This document shows positions 40,512-52,500 of a stretch of 64,000 bases of DNA, one piece after another. The number at the start of each line of letters is the position of its first letter. Position 1 is the stretch's first letter. Origin of the DNA: Sequoia sempervirens. Taxonomy: Eukaryota; Streptophyta; Pinopsida; Cupressales; Cupressaceae. The DNA is taken from assembly GCA_007258455.2 (NCBI GenBank), contig VDFB02000003.1, forward strand, positions 41,047,986 through 41,111,985, written 5' to 3'. The notes under the pieces are model-generated. The model searched no databases and was not told where the DNA came from. It saw only the letters and a program-made list of their open reading frames with translations. A program made the translations under genes and the position numbers.

Positions 40512-43500
40512 CTGCACAAAATACTCACAATTATTAGATAATTTGTTTATTATTTATTTACCACAAATCAAGCAACCATTGACTCTCATACAGAGATTAT
40601 TCATGAAATACAGATCCACATATGTAGTCAAAGAGCAATACCTGGAACAACAAAATAAGAGGAATCCAACGTTTGCCTCGTTGATTGGCATCAGGACCAT
40701 CAATCAGTTTTTTGTCAATCACGATTGATTTGCTGTCATTTGTTGCCACCTCAACAATATTCTTTACCAAATTAGGAAGCCATACTGTATTATCTGGAAG
40801 AATCTGTTAACGATAGGCAAGCTGAAAATAAGGGAAGGGAAAAGCAGAAAACCGGAAAATTTAGAAACAGAAGATCAACTGATTATATTGAAAAACAAAT
40901 ACCACAAAAGATATACAAATGACAAGCAAAGTTAGAAATACCTTTTCCCCACCATCATTTGTGTTGCAGCGTCCACTGTTCTCCACTAATACTACTGGAA
41001 TCTGCAAAAAATTCAATATTAACACAACAATTAGCAACACACAAATTAACTCCAAAGTTGCAGCAGGAAATGCCTGTCATCCTCATTTGATAAGTTCATT
41101 CCAGTAAATTACAGGTGGTAAAATATTCCCCTGGCGATCCCGTTGAATAGTGAGTAACCAGGAAGAAGTTAATATCTAGAAACACTAAACCTATTTGATT
41201 GAATCTATTGGACACCTTCGAGAGTGTAGTCGTGGACTTGCATCTTAAACTGAAAGATGATGTCCACCGACAGAAAAAACGATTGACAACATGGCCACAC
41301 TTAAAAGCGTCATGGCCCTTGGAATGATGAAGCAGGCATAGAAGGTCAGGGAGCCTGAGCCATTCAAAGGAAAAAGGGATGATAAGTGATCAGAGAAATA
41401 CTTCTAAGACATCGAGGAGCTTTTGTCAAGTTAGGCAGGCCTTAGGAAGTCAGTCACTTCCTTACTGGGAGTGCCAGCCTGAGTCATATGAAGAACAAAG
41501 GGATGATCAGTTATTGGAGAACTACTTCTAAGACACGAAGCAGTTTTTGCCAAGTTTGACAGGCCTTAGGAAATCCATCACTTACTTACTGGGAGTGCCA
41601 GCTTTGATGGGGGGCCATCCTTGAGTGCCAGAAGAGCTAATGATAAAAATAGATGATTGGGAGGAGGTGAAGGGCTCCTATGTAACCAATTTAGGCCTGA
41701 GAATTTCATGTTGATGACTCACCCAAAACTAGTAAGGTCAGGGACTATATTCGAGCCTTCTCAGCAATGGTACTTGAAAGAGGAATCCAAGACATATGGA
41801 GTTTTCAGAATGAATAAGGGTAAGAAGAAGCCGCCACTTGGGCAAAATGTCAAGTCAAAAGGATCATGGACTTTCTACAACAATACTCAACCTGGAACTG
41901 GTCAGCATTCCCCAACAAAGGTTTGGTGCTGAGTCCACTATTATGTCCAAAACGAAGGCCCAATCCTGCTTTGTACACAGCTGACTCAACCATTGGGCTT
42001 AAAACTGTCCAAAGAGGAAGCATTTGGAGTAGCATTACCACCTAGAAGTGCTAATGACCATACAATTGAAACAAAGTGGAGGGCTACGCCCTCTTGTCTG
42101 GGCGCCTTACAGATTGTCTGGGTCTCAGATGATCTAGTTGAAACTCAGGGAGTTGTTGGCAGGGTATCTTTGTCCATCAGACTCACCATATGGGGCCTGA
42201 ATGTTGTTCCAAAAGAAAAAGGATTGTTCACTTTGGCATTGAATGAATTATTGAGCACTCAATATGTCAACCATCAAGCACAAACCCTTTTGCCACTAAT
42301 AGCAGATTGTTTTGATCGACTGCCACAGGCAAGGAACTTATTTGAGTTGAACTTGAAGCAAGTCTATTACCAAGACCAGGTAGCTGTTGGGGATGATGAG
42401 AAAATGGTCTGTGACAAGATAGGGTTAGAATCACGTATGAGTTCTAATGATATTATTTGGGCTATGCGATGCACCAGTAATATTTTGCACCATCATGAAT
42501 GATGTGTTCCAACCGCTCTTGGGCAAATCCATTGTGTATTTGGATGACGCCTTGGTTTATAATAAGAGTATGGAAGAGCACTGGTTCAACTAGCAAAGGT
42601 CTTTGAGTTGTTTGGTGAGCATAACTTCTTTGTAAAGAAGTATTTTGAGTTGTTTGGTGAGCATAACTTCTTTGTAAAGAAGTATAAGTGTTCAATTGTC
42701 CAAAAGGAAGTCAAATTTCTTGGGCATGTGATTGGCAAAGGAATGATCTAGTCAGCTCTAGAAAAGCTGAAGATTATTTAGTACAGGGAATTACCCATGT
42801 TCATTCATGAGGTGCCATAGTATTTAGGACTTGCCATCTATTATAGAAATTTTGTGGAGGGTTACTCAAGGTTTAGCCAACAACTTCCAAATCTTTTGAA
42901 GAAGAAGAACGCTTGGCACTGATCAGGAAAGTATCGAAGGACAATGTCTATCATCTAGGTTTTCTAACTATACTAAAAGGTAATGAGATATCTCCTCTTG
43001 ATCTAGAACATGGTTGAAAATGTTGGACTATCAATCAACACCTCGAACTGTAATTTGTTCACCCTCTTGATCTACAACATGGTTGAAAATGTTGTACTCT
43101 ATCAATCAGCACCTCAAACTGTAATTTGTTCACCCTCCTCAACCTCCATAGGAGATTTCTAAGACTTAATAATAGGACCAATCATCCTCATTAAACTTCA
43201 CATCTCAGCTCAGTACTATATTTTGTTGTGATGAAACATAGACCTTGTAAACCTTGGAGAATATTTTGTATCCCACAAACATAGCCTTCAAGTTTTGAGG
43301 ATACAAGCTTCATCCTCTTCTCTATCACACGCGAATGTAGATTGGATTCCCTAACACCCAAATATGAGAAAAATCAAGTTTCTCATGTAAAAGCCTCCTC
43401 TAGAGTCTTGTCCTTCAACATCCTATGAGGACAACCAACAAATGTTCAAAATGCAAACAGCACAACTACAAGCTTCTATACAAAGAAGCATAGCTTCAAT

Positions 43501-46500
43501 ACGAAGAAACATAGATCATCATGGCCTTTGTTCTCTCTATAATGTCCTTTGCTAGCTTCTGCTTAATCCCTGCATCCTTGTAAAAGGCATCAAGTCTTTG
43601 GAGGTATACTAACCTCCATTGTTAGACCTCAAAACCTTAATCTTCCTACCTATCTAATACTATGCATGAGCTTTGAACTCTTTTGGAACTTCTCAAAAAC
43701 CTCATCCTTGATCTTCATGAAATAAATCTAGGTTTTCCAAAAGGAATCATCAATAAATAAAACATAGCAAATGCAATCAGCCAATGAAGTTGCTAACATA
43801 GGTCCATACACATCTGAAAGAATCGTATAAAAAATCCTCTCAATCCATGCTCACTACTTGTCTTCTCTATCTTTAAGTCTGGTGATCCCTGCATCATGTC
43901 CTTTAAGAAAGGCAACACTCTATTGTGCAAGTGACCAAGTTTCTTGTATCAAAGCTTGCATGCTGGTCACATGCATAAGGCTCCCATTTGTTTGGATCAG
44001 CAAGCAATCTATAAAGGCCATTCTCCCATATACTTTGGCCAAAAGTCAACCAAGATACTACCTGTAATCTTTGATAATTACTTGTTGATCTATCAAGGCT
44101 GACATTCAAATCAAGCTCTTGATTATCTCAGGAACATATAAGACCGCATGCAGATGAATAACATCACCTTAAGGCATGCGGAAATAAAAAAATTTGTACA
44201 TGTAATTGGATATAGAGTCACATCATCACCAAGCTTTTCTCATACACCTACTTTCTGTTTTTGTGTCATGTTGAAAGCCTTCTTATTGGAAATCATGTCT
44301 CAATGCTCCACTACCCACAAGCCACCCTATACCAAGAATGGTGTTATTGGGTAGGCATGACACCAAGGAGAAAGCTATTTCAAGCTTGGATGAAAGCTTT
44401 TCCATTGTTGAAGCTTCAACACTCCGTACTAACTGCTTATAGTGTTGTTGGCCCTTCCTTTTCTTCTTAGGACACTCAAAAATGTAGTGGCCATTCTTGT
44501 GGCCATTTGAAATACTTTTGAAACAATTTATATGGTTCAAGTCTTTCGTCCCTAGTTGAAAAAAACTAGAATCCTCTTTCCCCTTTGACCCTCTCCTAGG
44601 TTCTTTCTTACAAACTTTCCTCATGTTCCAATGAGGGCTAGTTTCTAACTCTCTTCCACTCTGGCTGACACAATCTCTAACAAACAAATGGGAAGCTTCA
44701 AATCCCAGACACACATAGGTCCGTTCGATAAAATCATCCCAAAGCTTCTCAAAAGTGGGAAGCTTCATGATCCCAGACCCCTCGAACAAACAAATCACAA
44801 GATGGAGAGAACCCATCTATAGCTATGGGTACCAACTCATCATCTACAACTTTGACCTGGATAGCAGCAAGTTGATCCAATGCCCAATGACCTATGTGTG
44901 TGCCACTAAGCCCTTTCTTTACGAACATCTTGCAAGAAATGTTTACTTTGGTAAAGAGTAATTAAGGCACTGTACATTTCCTTTGTTATCTTCTTCTTTG
45001 CACTATGAGAGATGAAATGGTCCACCAAATCTAGGTCGATTCACATTACCTTGGCTGACTTTTGTCATGTTCAGTCAACTAAATCAGATTGGTAAGAACT
45101 GCAACCTTCATCTCCACAAAACTCCAAAAATCAACCTCCTTCAGTAGCATCTGTAATCTATGCTTCCAAGGTGCAATGTTGGAACTTGGAAGCACCCTAC
45201 AGACAGCCACATTCTTTGAGACTGAGACTAGTCACTCCTACAACTCTTGGAGCACATTGAAACCAAATAGATTAACTGGGAATAACCCAGTTCTACAACC
45301 CCTCATAGGTCTGGATCGCTTCAATCAACAAAGCAAAGGCATCACGCCTGCTAAAATCCTCAAATAGCTCCCTCTCATAGGTAGCAGTGCACTCCATACA
45401 CATATTTGGAAGATTTAAGATACCATGCTTTCACATCATGTTAGTTTTCGTACCGTGGTAAACAGATTTTGTACTCAAAAAATTTAGTCCTAAATACAAA
45501 GAGCTTAAAACAGAAAACTACAATCAAGACAGGTGATCTGAGTATGCTAATCTACAAAAACATACTGCTGAAAATATGAACAGAAAATACTCAAAGATAT
45601 GGACTCCCAATACTGTATCTATCCTTAATTAAAACTAAAGAGAAATCCACTACACTGAAATGAAATTTTAGCAAAGAAACTCTTTCTACATCATTATTAA
45701 TATTAGAATAAACAAGCTTTAAATAGACAATTGCACAATGAATCTAAATAAGAGAAACTAGATAAGGTGTCAAGTTAAGCTAATAACTGACTAGAGTGAC
45801 ACTTAGTTTGACTGAATAATCAATTAGTCAGACTAAGCAATCAACCAAGTCTAACAACTAATAACTCCTCATCAAAGTAGTTCAATCAAAGTTACATCCA
45901 CAGATCACTCAAGTCTCAAATAGTTAGCCGGCTGCTAATCTCAAAGAAGAAACCAAACATAGCCAGGTCTCATTCTCCTATATAACTACATCCTCTCCAT
46001 GTTGATCTCTCTGCTGTGCACATAGACTGCTGCTGTCACTGTTGTGCCATCACTGAGAAAACTTCATCAGCTGTATTATATAACATAAGTGAAAACTTAA
46101 ATGTCTCATACAGTCGGTTAACCTGTGCCTTGAAGAATCCAATACTGCAATGAGTCCAATTAAATCTCTAACTTCCTATGATATTAAATGCCTGATCAGA
46201 ATCTACATAGTTGTGCTCTAAATTAACCAATCAACTGCTCTCTAATTGCTTTAAAGCTAATTAGTGATGTATGTACTACTGCATAAAATCATTGTAGATG
46301 GTGATAAGACCTCCACCAATATCCCACATAGAATTAGTTCATTAATTGTAATCTCATATATTAGACAAAAAATCTCCTGCTTACCTTCCCAGACAATGTT
46401 ACAATGTTTCTCTGAACATTTGATATCAAAGGTAGCTTTGATACAAATTTTGCACCCTTTCTGCAGGAATTCGATATCAAAGGTATATTAGATAGCAAAG

Positions 46501-49500
46501 GCTTCATTTGCATTAGCTTCATCTGCATCATTTAAAAGAAAGGGAAAAAATTCAGTGCAGAAGAAAAAGGAGATAAGTTTGTGATAAGCCAAAACATCTA
46601 GTGTTATAAACCTTAGATGAAACAAATAATTTTCAATCTTTCTAGAAATTGGATAAGTTATCCATTCTTCTGGGAATTTGAAACAATGATTAATGGGCAC
46701 TGTTTTTATGAAGACAATGAAGTTGTTAAACAATAACATCTAAATCTCAATGTCATATAGAAGCCACAAATATGGATTTTTATCATATGAAGGAAAAGTG
46801 TACTTTTTTAGCTGTTAGTATCCAAAATAAAATTATAAAATAGATCTTAAGACTGATGTAGCAGTTGATTCCCTCTAAACAAAAAAATGAGTTAAAACTA
46901 ATCAAATTAAAAATTGTTAAATGAAGTATTCTTCTAAACTAAAAAGTAGTTTCCTTTTAAATCCCACAAGAAATTAACTTCAACATACAACAACAACAAA
47001 TGCATGATAACAGACTTCTAAAATATCAAAATTTGATTGTACATGATTCAAAGAAGGTGCTGCTCATTATTAAGTTCAAATCATTAAGTAAATGGTCCAA
47101 AATCAGAAATTACAGCATTGATAATATCAAAAACGTAAGACTATCTACAGACTTTATAATGCATATTAAGTTCAAATCGTTAAGTAAATGGTCCAAAATA
47201 AGAAATTAACTTCAACATACACAACAACAAATGCATGATAACAGACTTATAAAATATCAAAATGTGATTGTACATGATTCAAAGAAGGTGCTGCTCATTA
47301 TTAAGTTCAAATCATTAAGTAAATGGTCCAAAATCAGAAATTACAGCATTGATAATATCAAAAACATAAGACGATATCTAAAGGAATCTTATTCTATTAA
47401 TTGTTAATCATTTTTCATTTCATTAGTCTTTTAATTATATTTTAAAACTCACTTCCCAATAATATTCTTGCTAAAATAATATTTATTCCAATAGATCTCT
47501 TATAATTTCAAAATCTTATTTCCCTTTATACAATCTGCCTGATTGATCCCTTCTCCACAAGGAAATAATCTCCCTTTTATATCTTATTATTGAGGAAGTC
47601 ACGACCTTTCGTATTTAATGTCACAACCTTTCATATTTGGAGTCACAACCTTTCACATTAAGAGTCACAAACTTTCACATTAGAAGGAGTCACATCATAT
47701 TTATTCTTAATTGATTGATTGGATGAAGTTATGGATGTCTTTCTAAAATGAAATGCTCTCCTTTTTATATCTCAAGTTTGAGGGGGTCACACCTCAATAG
47801 TTACAACTCTTCATTGCTCCATTTGGAGAATAATGATTTAATTTTAAATAAGTTAATTTGTTAGTGCTGGTGTCTATTACTTGTAATCAGTCCTAATAAT
47901 TCCTCACCCTTACCTTCCCTTCTAAATCTACCTTCCTTATATACCTTATCCTGCCCAAGGGACACAACCTTTCATATACTATTTGATCATTCTTAACAAC
48001 TTAATCTTTATTTAATGCCAGTTTGGTGTAATATTAATTATCTTTATTGACTTCCTTTGAAACATAGGCTGCAGACATTTTGGAATTAAACAGGACATTA
48101 CAACATCAGCTTTAATCATGGATACCATATCTGAAATGAATTTGGTTCAAATCCAGGTGGATCCATATTTCTTCAGAATGACCAAACATGTCTGTATCAG
48201 CCCATACTTTGCAATTCCTATAGAAATTTTACCAGATTAATTTGAAAATTCTCGATTTCAGAGTGTTTTTTTCAACTTAATGAATTGAATTTTTTGAACC
48301 TGGTAGTTATGGTTTTAATAACAACCTCTCTCTCTTGCTGCTATTTGTTTTTGTAAGTGCCTTTTTGTTGTATGCTGTTGTTGAGTTATGTCACAATTTC
48401 ATCTAGGCTGGCCTTTATGATCCTTAACGAATAATGTGTGATTATCCAGTTTTGTGATTTAAAAATAAAATGTGGCATTCATTGTTCGGTACAATTTTTC
48501 TAGGTTGGGGATTTGAGCAGTTTTAATGCAACAGAATAGGTCAATTGCCTTTTAGAGCTATAAGCTCTGTGAAAAGTAAGATTTTACCAATTTATGATAA
48601 GGGTATGCCAGCAGCAGTGCATGGACCAAGTTCAAGAACTATATGTTGGTATATTACAATTGAACTGACCATTTGAATTTAAAATACATCCTACTGCAAC
48701 ATAATCACCATGAATGACGGATTAAGTGGATGGAAAATTTGTTGTAAGTATACGACTCAAACTGTGAGATGCCGAGTTCCATTCACACTCAAACAGCAAT
48801 TTGCTTTCTTTTTAAATGATAAACAAACACATAGTATGGATCGGAACTTCTGCAATACAACTCAGAGAATAATAATCATGTATAAGTCTGTTGCCTTGAT
48901 TACCACCCACAGCAAGGAATAGTGATCTGATAATCGTAGATGCCCAGATAAAAATCACAGGAAATCGCTCAGGATCAATAGACTGATACAGTGTAGTGAG
49001 TCTCACAGGAAATAATGCACAGAGATCAGGTAGTCAAGACGGAACCACTGAAGTGCGATTCCTGATGAAGAGATGTCTCTGCTGACAATTACATGAGAAT
49101 TTGAATTGTGTCGCTCATATGATGGCCTCACAGTCCCGGAAATTGCTACCACTCTTTATACAGTCCGCTAGGATGCTCGATCGGAGTCTTAGCTCAAACT
49201 GGATTTCCGTGATTCATACACGTGAAGGCTTCGATCCAGAAACTGAATTCTTAACCGCTGAGTTCCCATCGCCTGGACTCAAGACATCTTCTTTCGCCGA
49301 AAGCACAAGGTGGTGAGAATTGTGGCCTGAGCTGAGCTCGGCCACAGTTTCGTTGAAATCGCCCTGTCTCTCAGTATATCCGTCCAGTGCAAGGGTGTCC
49401 TTCCAGAGGGTGCAATTCAGTAAGTCTAGGAAATTGAATTGAATTGCAAGTATACAAGCACAGCTGAAAAGTGAGGGCTACGTCCCACCTAGAAGCTAAG

Positions 49501-52500
49501 TTGGAGAGGTTTTCGTCTCTCACAGTAGTCGCATGACATAAATCGTCCAACCGTGTTGCCTTCCTATTGAACATACATCCAATATAAATAGGAAATGTAA
49601 GTGCCTACCTCAAGGGAGGTCAGCCAGGGTTTAAATTTAAATATTACTTATTTAATAATTTAAATTTATATTTAATACTAATTATTATTAAAATATTATT
49701 ATTTAATTAGTGTTTAAAAACACTTTTATAAATCCCACCAATTTAAATTCAAATTATTTGGGGACATGACAGTCCTCCCTGCCCAAACGGTGCTTGCCCT
49801 CAAGCAACTTCGATTTTGGACATGTGGCAATCTCTGTTCCTTCCCCTATTCTCTCTGTCTTCTTGGTTGAAACTTCCTTGGGGATTCCTTTGGAGAGACC
49901 TTGAAGAATAACCTCTTTCTCGTTAGATTTGAACTTCAATTCCAAGGTTTAGTGGTTTGTCGTGTACTCCCCAGGCAAGTGTAACCATTGTACTACCAGG
50001 ATCATATCTGACTCACGAATGCCAACTATGTAGAAATTATCCTGTATCTTGTGTTGTCCAAGGGTCAACTCCATCTATTGGATGTGGTGGGTGCACGGAA
50101 TAGTGTAACCATTTGTGACCCTCACATTGAATCCTTCAAAGCTTTCGGCCCTTAGGCCCATCTTGGCCACCAACCCCTCATCAATGAAATTATGGGTGGC
50201 CCCACTATCTATTAATATTGTCACCCTTTGTCCTTGTAAATCTCTTGAAAGTGTTGCAAGAGTGCCCCGTGGATATCCTTCCTCCCACGTCACCCCATGC
50301 TTATCCTCCTTAATAATGCCCTCGGGTTCACCTTCTCCTTCTTCATCATTAGTGACTACCTCAATATAGTAGATGTGTCCCTTTCCCAAACACCTATGAC
50401 CTTTTGTCCAAGGCTCCTTACAAGTGAAGCATAACCCTTTCCTCTGGAGATCATTCTTAGACACGTCCATCTTGCTAGACCTTGGTGGTAAGGTTGTTGG
50501 CTGAGGAGTGATTTTGTGAGGAAGCTTATTGGTCACGATGGGGGGCGCATTGCTGGAGTGTGATCCACCCTTAGTTGTTGAATCTTCCAAGTTCAAGGCT
50601 CTCGTAATGGTGTCTTGTAGTGATCTAGGATCCAATGCCTTCACCAACCCTCTAAGGGGTTCGGATAGGCCTTCAACAAAGAGGACTATGAGCTTTCTTT
50701 CCATCACATCTAGGACCATCACTGCCAATCTCTCAAACTCTACAACATAGTTCTCCACTTTACCTTCTTGCTTCAGCTATGCTAATTCTCAAAAGTGAAT
50801 TTCAAGATCTTTCCTATCAAATCTCTCTGTCAACATTTGATTGAATTCTTCCAATGTTTTGATCAGTGTTCCATGGGGACGCGTCCCCCCAAAAAAACAT
50901 GAAGTTTCCGAGACGGGGAGACGCCCCCCCGCCGTTTCCTGACTTGAGGGAGACATTTCCCTAAAGTTTCTCATAGGGAGACACCTAGGAAACTTATATA
51001 CGTCCCCCCCAACGTCTCCCAAGTTTTTTTCATTTGTCTGTGTTTATTTTTTTATTTTTCTAGCCTATGCCCTACTCTCTGCCCTGGCTTCCGTCTAGCG
51101 CTGGTAAGAGGCAGGTTTAAATGTTTTTTAGGGAACCTGGGACTGGGAATACCTCAAAGAGGCGCCAGCTCATGGAATGCACTAAGCACGGGCTTTGCAG
51201 AAGCCCGCTGGGAATACCTCAAAGAGGCGCCGGCTCATGGAATGCACTGAGCACGGGCTTTGCAAAAGCCCCGCATTCCATGCGCCTCTTTGAGGCATTC
51301 AGAAAATTTTAAATTTCAAAAATTAAAAAATTAAAATTATAAATTATTAAATTTAAAAAATGTTTAAATTTTAATTATCATTCTGATTCTGTGCATATCC
51401 TGCAATCATATTCATTGCATTCCATGAGATGACATCTCTTTGAGGCATACTGTCAAAAATTTCACATGCCTACAGCCTACAACTATGCTTCCACATTTTC
51501 TGATAATATGAGATTCTGATTTTAAAATTAAAAATACGAATATTAAATACTGTTTTTGTAGAGCATCAAAGATTAAATAAAATAAAAAAGAAGTTAGGAA
51601 TTCTGAGCATTCATAATTTTAAATACTGTATGATTACTAATTATATTGTTATACATCTTTTTATAACTAATTTTTCAAATACTATATGTATATTAGTGCC
51701 GCCCCCCCACCGCCGTCCCCCTCACGTCCCCAAAATTAGGCCCCCTGTCTCCCCTCCCGGAAATGCGTCCCCTGCCATCCCCCCATCCCCATCCCCAAAA
51801 CTCCGTGGAACACTGGTTTTGATGGAGTTGTGGCATTGTGTCGCCATACCATGATACCACTATTCGTGGGCCAAACCCTCAAGATATAAGGTTGCAAATT
51901 TGATGGCTTCTCCTTCGTACATGGAATTCAAAGAGAAATATGTATCTCATTTCTGCAGCCAAGCCCTTGCATGAACTCCCGGAGCCATCAAAAATTGGAA
52001 TGGTGATTTTTCCCAAGCAATGTTGGATGTCCTTCCTATCTTCATACCTTCCCCCTATGCCCTCTTCTAGTCTTCATGTCATGGAATTCTGTGAAGGTCA
52101 TATCTTTGCGAATAGCTACACTCAAAGCATAGTATTCATTATGCAATTTGGCAATTTCATCCTCCTCTTCAGGGGGTATCTCTGATTCATTTTCTGCCCC
52201 TTGGTCCAAGAATTTGGCCTTGAAGAACTTAGTGGAGGCTGTTGGTTTTAATACACCTGAACTATTGCTCTCAATACCATTTTGCACTACTTTACCAACA
52301 CCCAATTGCTGATTCAACCCTCTCAATAGTTGGACCATTTCCACCATAGTTTCCTTCAAATTGGATTGGAACTCCCTATATTCTTTGACAAACTGTTGTC
52401 CATCATCTTCCTTGTCGCCCATGGCTTTCTTCTTCTCTCTGAGATGGTATCTCGGATCTCTATCACTCATGAAAAGGTACACAGGCTGGCAGGAGGACAA

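Larger units (their letters stand above)
41250..42950 (+). pseudogene. Ty3/gypsy reverse transcriptase relic
   Basis: On the plus strand, segments of an RT can be read: PLIADCFDRLPQARNLFELN near 42290, VYYQDQVAVGDDEKMVCDK, then after a frame change FCTIMNDVFQPLLGKSIVYL followed by DDALVYN (YLDD box at about 42535). Next come FGEHNFFVKKY and VKFLGHVIGKGMI, and the region after RT (YYRNFVEGYSRF). Several stops and at least two frameshifts are present. The upstream part carries a 124-bp tandem duplication. No LTRs were recognised. The order and motifs resemble chromoviruses, but no chromodomain is visible. Confidence 0.75.
45431..48769. other. Intron sequence, no gene seen
   Basis: AT-rich DNA within intron 5. 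It includes a 232-bp tandem duplication and a short imperfect array (separate entries). An LTR of the Copia relic may lie at its left end but could not be delimited. Confidence 0.5.

Noticed and set aside
44283..44816. Stand-alone zinc-knuckle gene
   Set aside because: It is the best-preserved piece of a Copia gag with a protease stub, flanked by further Copia remnants on the same strand.
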